Positions 33,901 through 43,927 of a stretch of DNA of 64,000 bases are shown piece after piece. Both the position numbers and the translations under genes were made by a program. The stretch spans positions 744,001 through 808,000 of the forward strand of contig NHNY01000003.1 of assembly GCA_002786065.1 (NCBI GenBank). Reading direction: 5' to 3'. Within the stretch, counting starts at the first letter, position 1. Every line of letters starts with the position of its first letter. The DNA comes from Microcyclospora pomicola. Its lineage: Eukaryota; Ascomycota; Dothideomycetes; Capnodiales. The notes under the pieces are model-generated. The model had not been told where the DNA came from, made no database searches, and saw only the letters and a list, made by a program, of their open reading frames with translations.

Positions 33901-36900
33901 ACCAGAGACGGGTGCACGGAGGTACACACCACCGAGAAGAGTTCGCAAACGCCTGGCCCAACGCGTTGACACCACGGCACGTCTTTATAGACAGCCTGAG
34001 GAGCCAATACTGGAAGCCTGTGTCGTGCCAAGCGAAATCGATTGTTCGAATGACTCTTCGACTGCTCCTTTACTTAGAGGTCTTCATCTGTTCCACAGTA
34101 GTCATGCTGCCAACTTCAATGTGCAGCCACTCCTCCTCGGAACTTACTTCAATCAAGGCACATTCATCGGAAGCGGAATCTTTGCTGCGGCACTGACCGT
34201 CCACAAGCGAAACTTGAATACTGCTGCAGTCCAGCAGTCCCGTATAAACATCAACAATCACACCTCCACTTGGGGTCCGTGGACAGAGGATGTTGCGAAT
34301 GACATTTCTCGGATACCTGCTTTGCTCTCAAAGGATTTCGAGGGTAACGGTGAGCTGCTGTGCTCCGACAACAATGCCCAAGCCACGATGGGTATCAATA
34401 ACGCCGATAATGTTCTTCTGGACGTCATACAATACTACACCCGGACAATGTCTTTCCTCGACCCTGTAGATCGACGGACGTGCATTCATCACACTTTGCG
34501 ACTCGTCCAAGACTTGGTCGATCTACTTGAGGTGGACTCACCTCTACATCAACGCACTACATGTGATGCCAAAATACGTACGTGGCAATACACTTTGGTG
34601 ATTGCCAACGTGGCTGTTCGACTATCGGACGCAACACTGATTGACGCTGAGACCAGGCAGACTTGCAAAAGCACATTGATGACAACCGCTCGAGGTCTTA
34701 TAAGCCGAGTGTTTCCAGCAGGTTTTGATAGACTACGCATGTCTTACGATGACAACAAGCTCGGCTCGAGGCGTGAAGCGGGATTCTCGGACGGTGATGT
34801 CGCAATCTCCACGGTTGTGATATTGCATCATGTCCTAGGTGACGGCAGCTCTACTGGATCAGCCTTCTGGGACGTGGTTGACAGCGTCACGGGCGATATC
34901 GGTGCTCTGGACTCTGTAGGCAGTCTGGACAGTGTTTGGCAGAGTCTTTATACCATACTTCCTGCGCTTGAGATCGACGTCTTTGGAATTGCTCAGATAG
35001 GTGGTCGTTTCCTCAATCCGACCCCCAACTGGAAGCTCGTGAAACGATTGCTGGACCAAACGTTGAAGTTTTTCTCTCTCGCCGACGCCGACAATAGTTC
35101 GGATGCTAATAACTACCTTCGAGCCGTACTCACTAGATGCTATCATTTGCTCGCCTCGTGGGGCTGGTGGCAATGTGAACCCATGCTGACAACAATTTTC
35201 GATTTCTTTGCCCGTCGAAAGTTTGCCCAACTATGCGACGAGCCAAGTCGAGGATCGGCCCCTTTTCTTGGACAAATGGCGGACAACCCTCATCTCGATG
35301 CCCATTCCGAAGATTCTGCTTTTCACATTTTCCTCAAAATCTTAGCTACTGCTCTTCGGGGGATGCGTCAGCATTACACCGAGAGAAAAATCGGCGGTTT
35401 TGCGTATCGATTCATTCCAGCGCATGGACGAGAGTATCGCAAAGAGAGCCAAGTCGAACAGAAAGACCTCGATGCTCTCTGTAATCACCTCGATCTGTTA
35501 TTGACTCTTTATTGCAGTCTGCCAGCAAGTAAGAGACCGCCAATCAGCCAGATGCAAAGCTTGATCGACCTCTCATCATCACATCGAGAAGCTTGCCGTC
35601 TGAGCGTGAAGTCGTGGGCAACCATAACTGCTTTCCAGATGTCATCAGATGGATCAACCGAGATACTGCAGCCGATTGCTTCGTGGTTTCGAGAGATCAT
35701 GCAGATCACCCTTGCTCAATATCGACTTGCTAGATCGGAGGCTGAACACGACTTCGATCTCGCCAGAGCAGCGGGTACTTCGGGCGTCACCAAAGACATG
35801 GTCGAGGCCACGATCTCAAGCAACCAGCGGCAGATCGTAGTGACATTCGTTGATGCGTTGGTAGGCCTCAAACATTCAATTGAGAGCACCAAAAGCCACG
35901 GAATGGCGACTTTCATGGTGCAAGAGTCCGGGTATTGGAAACTGTTTGAAATGGCCGATCTATCTGAGCGACGACTTCTCCCGGTTCTTGAGGAGGCCCT
36001 TCAACTGACAAGATCTAGCCTCGAAGTGCACGAGCAGTCCCACCTAACAATACAAAGCCCTGCTACTGCCGAGGATTCCCAGGAGTACGGCGATCTTAAC
36101 GCGTTGAACGAGCTAGTAGCTGCTGAGCAAACGAGCTCCGCAGCGACAATTAGCATATCCAGTATACTGTATGAGCCTGTTGGCCGACTGGTTTCGAACA
36201 TTTTTGGTGCCGAAGCTAGCTTGGACAACGCCACCCTGACATTACTCATCGACGTGTGGGTTTCACTCGCAGAGGTGAGAGTCGACTCGGGAACTTCAAG
36301 CTGGACCAGCTACCTTGATGACTATAGTCCACATTCCTGGTCTCAATTGCGGCAGACAGAGCAGAAGCGGAAGTCTACCCCTTATTTCCTTGCTTGTATT
36401 GTAGGCAAGATTGGTGATGACTTTTACGAGCTTCGTGACAAACTCGTTGGATTGTGGCTTTCGTCACTTCTGGAAAGGGAGGCTGTACTGAAGTATCAAC
36501 ATCTCCTAACGACAGCGCTACTTAACCATCACTCAGAGGATGCCTTGTTGCACGATCTTCCGTTTGTCAGATTGCCGAGGAGCGGAAAATTCGAAATCAC
36601 TCTTGACGAGCTTCGACAGAGACGGCTTGCTTTGATCTCTTGCGCACTTTCGAATATGCGTGAAGATATTGATCGTACATCTCATGAGAGACCGAGAGCG
36701 ACACAAGATCTTCGGCGCACATACGCCGACATACTACAGCAGGCAATGCGAGTCATGAAAGAAAGTTATCTCGAGCTGCAGAGCTCTACTCAATCAGCTG
36801 TTGCGGATGCAAACGTCCAAGGGGCCTATGTCCACTTTGTGCAAAACGTTGTGGGTCTTCTCCAGCAATACACTACAGGAATCTGCAAGATCGATACCTT

Positions 36901-37885
36901 CTTCACGGAGTCCTCAGCGTTCCCCTTGCCCGTGGCGGATCGTACATATGTGGTGGCCAGACTACGTAGCTATGCACCGAAGCTGTCAGAGCGCGGGACG
37001 AGAAAGCAGCTTGCAGTGTACGTGCACACGGTGAGCGAGCGAGCTGCTGCAGACAATGAGCAACAGTATCTGGTCGATCAATTGTGCACTGCTGTTGATG
37101 ATGTCTTCAAGTCGAGCAAGTCAGATGCGCCAACACTTCGACAAGTACTACTGTTCGCAATCTTTCCTGCTTACATCGCCAATGCATTCTCAGGAGAGTG
37201 TTCGTGGATTCTTTCATTGCCGGTGTTCCAAGCAACTTTGTCAATAGTGCGAGGACTGCAGTACTCCGTCAATCTGAGTGACCAGAACGATCTGGAATCA
37301 TTACTACGGATGCTGGACATCGTCACTCTTGCTTTGCATCAACTCTTTGACCATATCCTACTTTATCCTGGTCTGCTCATTTTACCACATGTGCAGAAGA
37401 TCGTCGCACTTAGTTTCGGAATCGCAAGAGCGGCATTGGTGTTGTGCGACTACGGTAGACGAATGATGCTTGCTGATCTCAAACCATTGTGTCGGCTCAA
37501 CACCCTTCGGCGTTATGCATTCGAAGTCAGGAACATTATGATCGGTAGCGGCGAAGATGAGCTCTTCCAGATCCCAGCACTACCTTTGCAGGAGCCCATC
37601 CCTATTTGGCCCGAAACAAGGGTGTTCGTGGAAAGTCAGCTACGTGCGGCCTTCCAGCCTTTAAAGGAAGGTGGACAGTGGACAATGCAGGACGGGAGAT
37701 ACTTCCTGCAAAAGCACAATCAGCCAAGGAAGGAGGTCGCGGTGCAACCGGGCGATCCTGACGAACAACGAGCATATCTGCTTCGATCGATCGCAGAATT
37801 CCAGGAAAGTCATGACATGGTCTGCGCGCGAAGCAACGAACAACGAGATGTGTCCTCGCTAGGCATGAGAGCAATAGTGATTTGA
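30983..37885 (+). CDS. MUS7: Mus7/Mms22 DNA-repair protein
   Basis: One uninterrupted exon of 6.9 kb, 2300 residues. It starts MSRWQDAGEVLDSDDE, like other fungal Mus7 proteins. Residues 1-1000 are low-complexity and charged, rich in Ser/Pro/Arg with basic nuclear-localisation clusters (RKRLKL, RRRALRARK, KHKRRK). From about 1040 the conserved all-helical Mus7/MMS22 region begins with FNVQPLLLGTYFNQGTFIGSG and runs to the end. Known role: Mms22 is the substrate adaptor of the Rtt101-Mms1 cullin ubiquitin ligase and, in fission yeast, Mus7 is needed to repair replication-fork damage. Acts in the nucleus at stalled forks. An out-of-frame ATG just upstream could dampen translation. Ctf8, another replisome gene, lies 547 bp downstream on the same strand. 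Confidence 0.9.
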   Translation: MSRWQDAGEVLDSDDENLSLDNEYTEQPRKRLKLSEDRRQDEPSTVGCLQDRFQYMQTQQAAKIFRGKPQIVEHSASSPSNDQAVPGDVFMASPSYEEKTPAVSILQVNLSTNSVPRSPTSDKSRSHHGMSRDYARKSDELSSNVSIPHPQASSHLSTWAPSPGVVDLLPQQPSLGSVSDKLHLSSILIPAGEMHSNTQTDDELSSGLSSPSSDRIVSPPPEFWRKDVPQTSLTTSARTKHQQHDAERAAAALAAALQADIDQPIGRRRALRARKEQQLHPYLYEKAQYTKQWSSRGLQPVHYRVSGSDNVETQESFSTGNSQDHEQASLLPSAPIRSESANDGDVMHVQSPEREINVPDPGAETDEDELPDIRSILNATSTDRRPQHKRRKLARLTMAKDSAAQRQADTSADDFAVPLSPPPSSVINMDQTRSLPRFRLPFGMSPTTHPLPTPEVSSDMRPWPHDEDATSSQESLPRSRLRTSALRSPKKSPADENDSDEESTSDIEQDLVSLQERSRLSQVKRRIKGVLPASWLKIDLQAQKVRAPLPPTQHHQQSPSPSKSQYPTKGVAQRVTTRDPRSATQAKPLVISDNDDSDDPVLYTPVAIHRQPRLFQDHIDGSVVVSRDNFVDEEYMETDWIDPMFAASKRPATKHTEHSKRQPRIDHILGPDNFGQQQRSERSGEDSSRRTVSKPGRKKQTSAKHSRSITIRRAAPHLSIEDGSFTPEKSIDRTPQFVRLAIREARGRPDRGRHSPFRKIIRLATKEDTDDAIAPLNAWRQGAIAQRPGKNNRSPSRLVSRQTNSEGREFRTEPRQTLQDITNRQRNLTPLVRRRSGPGRRTRPDSASLKRRRRPPTLEQRPVDVSTAEEEAAPAAERRAPANPGLRRRPQVQEAHFRTAQLETVELAWIQDHQQAAFHRRINCLTETIRRPSGHASREPDIPLRRYLDDGAGGVDATSPIIQALGDNNSHEEPETGARRYTPPRRVRKRLAQRVDTTARLYRQPEEPILEACVVPSEIDCSNDSSTAPLLRGLHLFHSSHAANFNVQPLLLGTYFNQGTFIGSGIFAAALTVHKRNLNTAAVQQSRININNHTSTWGPWTEDVANDISRIPALLSKDFEGNGELLCSDNNAQATMGINNADNVLLDVIQYYTRTMSFLDPVDRRTCIHHTLRLVQDLVDLLEVDSPLHQRTTCDAKIRTWQYTLVIANVAVRLSDATLIDAETRQTCKSTLMTTARGLISRVFPAGFDRLRMSYDDNKLGSRREAGFSDGDVAISTVVILHHVLGDGSSTGSAFWDVVDSVTGDIGALDSVGSLDSVWQSLYTILPALEIDVFGIAQIGGRFLNPTPNWKLVKRLLDQTLKFFSLADADNSSDANNYLRAVLTRCYHLLASWGWWQCEPMLTTIFDFFARRKFAQLCDEPSRGSAPFLGQMADNPHLDAHSEDSAFHIFLKILATALRGMRQHYTERKIGGFAYRFIPAHGREYRKESQVEQKDLDALCNHLDLLLTLYCSLPASKRPPISQMQSLIDLSSSHREACRLSVKSWATITAFQMSSDGSTEILQPIASWFREIMQITLAQYRLARSEAEHDFDLARAAGTSGVTKDMVEATISSNQRQIVVTFVDALVGLKHSIESTKSHGMATFMVQESGYWKLFEMADLSERRLLPVLEEALQLTRSSLEVHEQSHLTIQSPATAEDSQEYGDLNALNELVAAEQTSSAATISISSILYEPVGRLVSNIFGAEASLDNATLTLLIDVWVSLAEVRVDSGTSSWTSYLDDYSPHSWSQLRQTEQKRKSTPYFLACIVGKIGDDFYELRDKLVGLWLSSLLEREAVLKYQHLLTTALLNHHSEDALLHDLPFVRLPRSGKFEITLDELRQRRLALISCALSNMREDIDRTSHERPRATQDLRRTYADILQQAMRVMKESYLELQSSTQSAVADANVQGAYVHFVQNVVGLLQQYTTGICKIDTFFTESSAFPLPVADRTYVVARLRSYAPKLSERGTRKQLAVYVHTVSERAAADNEQQYLVDQLCTAVDDVFKSSKSDAPTLRQVLLFAIFPAYIANAFSGECSWILSLPVFQATLSIVRGLQYSVNLSDQNDLESLLRMLDIVTLALHQLFDHILLYPGLLILPHVQKIVALSFGIARAALVLCDYGRRMMLADLKPLCRLNTLRRYAFEVRNIMIGSGEDELFQIPALPLQEPIPIWPETRVFVESQLRAAFQPLKEGGQWTMQDGRYFLQKHNQPRKEVAVQPGDPDEQRAYLLRSIAEFQESHDMVCARSNEQRDVSSLGMRAIVI

Positions 37886-38432
37886 TGTGTATAGCTGTCG
37901 AAAACTTTTCAAAAACATGTCATCGAGAATTGCAGGGGAGGAATCGTAAAAATGCCGATTGCACCACCAGTAGATCTCGTGTGTTAGGACAAGGACGGTT
38001 TGCGAGACTTTAATCTTACGTGAGTGGTCGGCATTGCGAGAACAACGATCTGTATTACTTGGAGGCCTCAGCCACTGTCGAGTATCGAAGCCGTAGTGCA
38101 CTGCAAGTATCCTGCGCGGCAATATTACCAAGGTATTTTAATGTACAATCTGCAAGATTCGCGTTGGCTGTGAACAGACCTAAGGTTAACGTGGCGGGTG
38201 AAGTTTATAGGCTTCCATCATGTTTAGCATCTAGCATGAGACAAGAGCATTGCCAGTAACCATTCCTTGACGAACAGGCCGAAACTAACACCTGGGACCA
38301 TCCCGTCAAGAAAGCTGAGGTCGCAGCTACATGGAAAGCTTGACAATCCTCCATCAATGAACATTTCCATTACAAACACAAAACGACAAGATTCTCTTGC
38401 CACCACTTCAACTGCTCGACATATCTCGCGCA
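37886..38432. other. intergenic, MUS7 3' end to CTF8 promoter
   Basis: 547 bp between two same-strand genes. No additional gene or repeat was recognised. Confidence 0.5.
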
Positions 38433-38873
38433 ATGCCTACTATAAATCTCTACCCTCCTGACAAGGATCGCCAAGTCCCCGGACAGACCAGCTCACTTCC
38501 ACAGCTTCTCAACACGCCGTCCGGACTCGCCATACTAGAAATACAGGGCACGATCAACACACCGACACACTCAGCGACGGGCGAAAGCGCGGCGGTCGGC
38601 CAATTGACCTTTCCCCTGTACGATCCCGCGCTGAAAGGCGAGGACGACGTCGCGTGGATGAAGCGGGTCTATCTGTACATCGGCAAGCATCAACGAATGA
38701 CCGGCGAGGTCCAGAAGTTGAGGAAGCCCATCGCCGTCATCCGGAAACGACGAGCTGAGGGTGGACTGGCCGGCGCGGATGCGGAGGATCTGGAGATCGC
38801 GGAGGTGGTGTACTACAAGGTCATGTTTGCGCATCGCCCGGAGCCGGTCGGTGCCAGTAATGAGGAAGCCTAG
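38433..38873 (+). CDS. CTF8: Ctf8, alternative clamp-loader subunit
   Basis: Single exon, 146 residues from the ATG at 38433 (MPTINLYPPD). An in-frame ATG 36 nt upstream is possible but adds residues outside the family pattern. The core PSGLAILEIQGTIN, the strand VGQLTFPLYDP and the final YYKVMFAHRPEPV are the fungal Ctf8 signature. Known role: with Dcc1 and Ctf18 it forms the alternative replication factor C that loads and unloads PCNA and supports sister-chromatid cohesion and the replication checkpoint. It lies on the same strand just after Mus7/Mms22, another fork-protection gene. Confidence 0.9.
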   Translation: MPTINLYPPDKDRQVPGQTSSLPQLLNTPSGLAILEIQGTINTPTHSATGESAAVGQLTFPLYDPALKGEDDVAWMKRVYLYIGKHQRMTGEVQKLRKPIAVIRKRRAEGGLAGADAEDLEIAEVVYYKVMFAHRPEPVGASNEEA

Positions 38874-40153
38874 CGATGAGACGCTCAAGTTGCCTCTGCG
38901 TATGCGCACTGCAGCACTGGGGAATGACTGAGAATGATGAACTATCCTTCTACGAGGCAGCCAGTCAAAGAACGACACATGGTCTGCTGAAACAGGATCG
39001 ACTCTGTTGGAAGCGTGCTCCTGCAGAAACTCCATCCACGTACACGGTCTTCAGCAACGTGAACAGGGGTTCGACATGCGGAACGAGAGGTCTTTTTGCA
39101 AACGACGAGATCGACAGCATTTCAGCTTCGAGTCATGCAAATGCATTCAAAGGGTGCACGACCACCGTCAAGCACACATGGGTAGGGGGTTTCCTGACGT
39201 TGGACCGTTTACCTTGCGATATATCAAGACCTGCAGATGCAGGATTACGGCTGATTTTGGCTCTATGCCATGGTCAACCAGCCATGAGGTTGGTGGTAGA
39301 GGCCAAAATTGGCTGGAAGTCTGTCTGCCAATGCATACCTTAAGTTGGCCATCTATCTTGACACGGTCCGAAAATGCGCGCGGTGCTTCAGGAGGCAGCT
39401 ACAGTGATCGGTTTGTACTGTTGCGAAATCTCCTTGTCAAGGCCGAATTACTGCAATTTCAAACTCGTTTCTATCTCATGACCATGCTGCAAGCCACCAC
39501 AAACTTCTCCGCCAACCCTTACTGTGTTTACGCCATGCCAACTGTCGTCCCGCATTCAGGATCGTGTAGATCTCCGGGGAACTCATGGCAGTCCGCGGCG
39601 CTCGCAGTCACGTTGCAGCCACCCGAGATCCCCCGATCTCAATGTTACATGTAGATCTATGCGCGTGACGCTGTTGCATCAGAACCAGTGCTGTCTCGTG
39701 CTCTTGGATGGCGAGGTGAGAGTTCAAGCTTCACCCACAAATGGGTTGTTGGTAGTGATATGAAAGAGAAGCGATTGATTCGAATGATGATAGGAAATAC
39801 CTCGACTGGTGACACGAAAGTTGCCAATCGGGCAGCCTCGGCAGTCAAGTGACGCGCGAAGCTTGTAACTCTGCTGAGGGGAAAGACGAGGGTCAATTTG
39901 GCCGCATTATTATTGCTACAGACTAGTTATTAGTGGGTGTCGTGTGGACGACTTCTGCTTTCGAGTCACGAGGTCTGGACTTTGCTTTTCCATCCAGACA
40001 TCCTTCTATTCTTCCTGTACCTAAGGTACTTTGCTTCTCGCTTCTTGGTGCTGCTGTGCGTCATTCGTGCTTGGTCCGGACGGTGTTGAAGCTCCCAAGC
40101 CCATGACGACGGAGACGACTGGTGCGATCTGCTGGTTTGAGGGTGCGAGTGCA
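38874..40153. other. intergenic, upstream of dehydrogenase kinase
   Basis: 1.3 kb without a supported gene. A 215-codon open frame at 39007-39654 overlaps another frame and has no recognisable motif, so it is not called. Confidence 0.45.
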
Positions 40154-40173
40154 GGCCAATTGGCCGACATTGG
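40154..40173. promoter_or_regulatory. CCAAT palindrome cluster upstream of kinase start
   Basis: GGCCAATTGGCC at 40154-40165 is a perfect 12-bp palindrome that contains CCAAT and ATTGG overlapping, and a further ATTGG lies at 40169-40173. CCAAT is the recognition core of the fungal Hap/CBC complex, a regulator of mitochondrial genes. The cluster is 10-30 bp before the ATG, so it may lie in the 5' UTR. Function is inference. Confidence 0.4.
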
Positions 40174-40182
40174 TTGCCCAGC

Positions 40183-41744
40183 ATGTCGTGGAAGAAGGTA
40201 TGGTCATGGCGAAGCTGCAGGCAGGGCAGAAACACAGACTGACAGACGGGGATGTCGACGTATAGTCTGCACAGCTTATGGACACGATCAAGCATTACTC
40301 CAGGTACGATCTCGCTACGGCGCCTACCTCTAGATCCTGGCGTACTGACACGATGTCTCTCACAGCTTCCCAGCGACCGGTGTGAGCCTCCGGCAGATGG
40401 TACAGTTTGGCCAGAAAGTTTCGACCGGCACCCTATTTCGCGCATCTCAGTTCCTTTCCGAAGAGCTACCCATACGCCTTGCGCATCGTGTGCAAGAGCT
40501 CGGAGACCTCCCCGATGGTCTCAATGACATGCCCAGCATCAAGCGCGTACAGGAGTGGTACGCCCAGTCGTTCGAAGAGATCACGACTCTCCAAAAGCCG
40601 TCCTTGAGCTCGGAGATCAAAGAGCGGTTGAGCAAGCCTGCGAGCAAGAAGGTGTCGAAGATATTGAGTGAAACCACCGCAAACCCCAGTGTGAAGCCGG
40701 GACAATACAAATCCGACGCGAGTATAGCTACACCAAATGGCAACGGGAATGGACGAAAGGTAGCCAATGTGCGCAGATATTACAGTGCGGCAGATGATAA
40801 CGGGGAGTGGCCGCCGGAGCTGAACGATTACAACATACGATTCGCGAGCACACTCGAGAAGATCAAGCGGCGGCACGATAGCGTGGTGACGACTATTGCG
40901 CAGGGCATATTAGAGTACAAGAGAAAACGACAACGGATGCAGATCGACCAGAACATACAGGCCTTCCTGGATAGGTTCTATATGAGTCGGATAGGCATTC
41001 GAATGCTCATCGGTCAGCACATCGCGCTCACGGATCAGCGAACATCGTCAGATCCGAACTACGTGGGGATCATCTGCACAAAGACGAATGTGCGGGATCT
41101 AGCACAGGAAGCGATCGAGAACGCACGATTTGTGTGCGAAGACCACTACGGTCTCTTCGACGCGCCCAAGATTCGCCTTGTTTGCGATCCAAAGCTGGAA
41201 TTCATGTATGTGCCCGGCCATCTGTCACATATGCTCTTCGAGACGTTGAAGAACAGCTTACGAGCTGTGGTGGAAACACACGGATCAGAAAAGGAGGAAT
41301 TTCCCATCACCGATGTGATTGTGAGCGAAGGGCGAGAAGACATCACCATCAAGATCTCAGATGAAGGAGGTGGAATTCCACGATCCACGATCCCGCTCGT
41401 GTGGACGTACATGTACACCACTGTCGATCAAACCCCGAACTTGGACCCAGATTTCAATAAGAGTGATTTCAAGGCGCCCATGGCTGGGTTTGGCTATGGT
41501 CTGCCCATCAGTAGGCTGTATGCGAGATATTTTGGCGGCGATCTGAAATTAATAAGTAAGTCTTGGGAAATTCCTGTGAGGAGGACTCAGAACCATTCAC
41601 AAAGACGACGATCGTTTGATAGCGATTCATACACAAACCTGATCTTGAAACTAACATATATCACCCCCAGGCATGGAAGGTTACGGAACAGACGTCTACC
41701 TCCACCTCAATCGGCTCTCCTCCTCCTCGGAGCCGCTCCAGTGA
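40183..41744 (+). CDS. mitochondrial pyruvate/branched-chain dehydrogenase kinase
   Basis: Four exons: 40183-40197 (15 nt), 40275-40303 (29 nt), 40366-41555 and 41671-41744, giving 435 residues. The two tiny exons restore the conserved start MSWKKLMDTIKHYSSFPATGVSLRQM. The last intron (115 nt) joins LKLIS to MEGYGTDVYLHLNRL. The PDK/BCKDK layout is complete: helical N-domain with the RHDSVV histidine at about 183, then a GHKL ATPase domain with N-box ETLKNSLRA (~305), G1 box DEGGGIP (~346) and G2 box GFGYGLP (~389). A Ser/Asn/Gly-rich insertion lies near residues 105-140. Known role: phosphorylates E1-alpha and inactivates the dehydrogenase complex in the mitochondrial matrix. Fungi have two paralogues (Pkp1, Pkp2); I cannot say which this is. 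Confidence 0.92.
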
Positions 41745-41756
41745 CAACTACCAGTC

Positions 41757-42182
41757 ATGAGGGATGAATGGCAAGCGATCGACAGTTCCATCATAGCCAA
41801 CGCCACCCCGATTCCCATCGACGGGAGTCTCAGCGAGCCACTTTCCAGCCATCGGAGTGGCTTGATGACGGCAGAGCAACGGCAGAACTTCCATCGCAAC
41901 TCGGCGGCGCGTTCATTTCCAGGGATTGACGGGAGACCTACATCGCACGAGCACGGCCTGGACCGGGGGGCCAGCCTGACCATGGCGCATAAAGCCATGT
42001 CGTCGAAACAGAAGAAAGAGGGCGGGAGTGGTGGTGGAGCGAAAAAAGGCAGCATGGCCAATGTCACGCAGCGACAAGTCAGCGAGCGACGGCAAGTGAG
42101 CGATGCGGCTGGCTTGATCAACCCGCGCAAGGAGGACGGGGATCCGTGGTGGAAACACGTCGATATGGAGGAGAAGATGTGA
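41757..42182 (+). CDS. doubtful ORF directly after the kinase gene
   Basis: A 141-codon frame begins 12 bp after the kinase stop codon. The product is hydrophilic, Ser/Gly/Lys-rich and low in complexity, with a GGSGGGAKKG run and a C-terminus WWKHVDMEEKM. There is no signal peptide or membrane span. It resembles no family I know. It may be the 3' UTR of the kinase mRNA, an alternative C-terminal extension reached by different splicing, or a separate small gene. The lack of space for a promoter argues against an independent gene. Confidence 0.3.
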   Translation: MRDEWQAIDSSIIANATPIPIDGSLSEPLSSHRSGLMTAEQRQNFHRNSAARSFPGIDGRPTSHEHGLDRGASLTMAHKAMSSKQKKEGGSGGGAKKGSMANVTQRQVSERRQVSDAAGLINPRKEDGDPWWKHVDMEEKM

Positions 42183-42917
42183 CGATCTCCCGTGAGATGT
42201 TTGCGAGATCACACCTACAGGACGCGAACACGAAAGAAGTGCCCATCGAGGACTGCTCGATCTACATAATGTCCGAGGGGCGCATGGCCTTATCATATAC
42301 TGACACCTTTGATGTGTTCGAATGTACGAAAGCGGTTTCATCAACCTGCTTATTCAGAGTCTTCCACATATCTCTTGACTATGTAACTGCTATGCGTGTG
42401 CTCACGATCGTCCTCCTAGCACTTCTCATACCACCACCCGAGGCAAGCGCACTCCAACATGTGTCTGCACATCACGATCTTCTCCTCTACAGCTCCATAC
42501 CTTATCTCATCACATCATCACTCATGTTGTATCACGGCCCATAGATGAGTTAGGATACGTACTACGTACAGACATGTCTCTACCCCGCTGAGCTCCCCCC
42601 TGTCAAAGGGTGGTGAGTGGTAGGTAAGGTACGAATATGCATGAGCTTCGACGACAAGGCTGTACACACATCACTCGGCGCGTAGCTCTCCACCATCCAC
42701 TTTGTATGTGGTACTTATAAGCTGGACGGGTTCTTGTAGCCTTTTCTTTTGCCTTTGCGTTCGTGCTGTTCGACCGAAGGCATTCTATTTTCGTGTGAGT
42801 TTGCTTGTGAAAAGGGGCATCTGCGGCGAAGCGCAAGATATTTCATGTGAAGGCGAACGCAAACGCTCGCCACTGCTACAACAACAATCACAACCACCGG
42901 GCGAAAAGCTCAGCACG
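42183..42917. other. intergenic, upstream of tetraspanin
   Basis: 735 bp with no supported gene. It presumably contains the tetraspanin promoter. Confidence 0.45.
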
Positions 42918-43927
42918 ATGGCCTTCACTCGACGACAGATGCTCAGCGTCTTCAGCGCAATTGTAAGTCGCCGTGCAGCAAGCAACGGAAGTCGAAGCTA
43001 ACAGTCACAACCGGATAGTATCTCCTCGCCCTGACCATCCTCGGCGTCTACGCTCTGCACCTGAGCAACGTCTACTCGCTCCCGATCAGCAACGCGCTCT
43101 CGGCGCTGACCATCGCGCTCCCGCCCCTCCTCGGCATCACCTTCGAAGTCCTCTCCTCGCTGCACTCCTCCAAACGCCCGCGCCCCGGCCCACTCGCTAC
43201 CCAGCTGCTGCTCGCCGCCTTCCTCGTCTACGACGCCGTGCTGGCCACGCTGCTCGGCACGCACCTCGGCCCCGCGGGCGCGCTGGCCTGCGGCCTCCAG
43301 CAGCGCTGGCAGGCGTTGTACAGCGCGCGTGACGGCGCGGCGCTCGCGGCCATCCAGGATGCGTTCCGCTGCTGCGGCTTCAACAGCCCGCGCCACCTGG
43401 CGTTCCCGTTCAAAGATCGCACGCACGGCGACGATGCGTGCGTCGTGCGGTATGAGCGCGACACGGCGTGTTTGGGCGCGTGGCGGGCGGAGGCGCGGAA
43501 AGTGGCGGGGCTGTTGTTGGTCGTGCCGCTGGCGGTGTTTTTGTGGAAGGTGAGTTCCGGTTGCTGCGAAGTGGGGAGACTGTGGTGGTGGTGGTGGTGG
43601 TGGTGGTGCTTGTTATGATGACTGACATCGTGTGATGCTCGGTAGGTCGTTGTCATCTACATGGCCTCACGCGGCGGTTCCATGTCTTGGCTGCCGTCGG
43701 CCATTCGTCTGCCCATTGACGGAGAAGCGGCGAGGTCGAGACCGGCGATCGCGTATCGGGATGTTGAGGACGCGGAAGACTCTGAGGGTGATGGTTTGAT
43801 TTCTGCAGCTGAAGGCGGAAGGGTCCGACCGAGCGCGCTCCGGCAGCAGGTCGAGGAAGGTGAACGTGCTCGGCGGGCGGAGAATGCTAGCAGCATCTGG
43901 GCGGGAGCCGATGAAGGTGAGGCTTGA
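42918..43927 (+). CDS. tetraspanin
   Basis: Three exons: 42918-42962, 43019-43549 and 43646-43927, giving 285 residues. Junctions lie at FSAI/YLLALT and FLWK/VVVIYMA. Four membrane helices are visible (about residues 16-35, 40-62, 80-100 and 170-197). The large extracellular loop between helices 3 and 4 has the tetraspanin CCG signature (FRCCGFNSP) and two further cysteines (DDACVV, TACLGAW). The C-terminal tail of about 80 residues is acidic and cytosolic. Fungal tetraspanins organise membrane domains; Pls1 is needed for host penetration by plant pathogens. This one looks closer to the Tsp3-like group than to Pls1, but that is only an impression. Exon 2 is very GC-rich. Intron 2 holds a (TGG)n repeat. 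Confidence 0.85.
43583..43608. repeat. (TGG)n microsatellite in tetraspanin intron 2
   Basis: 26 bp of perfect TGG repeats, about 8.7 units, inside the 96-nt second intron of the tetraspanin gene, shortly after the donor site. Confidence 0.9.

Noticed and set aside
39007-39654. 215-codon open frame on the plus strand
   Set aside because: It overlaps a second long frame, has no motif or sensible composition, and lies in otherwise intergenic DNA.
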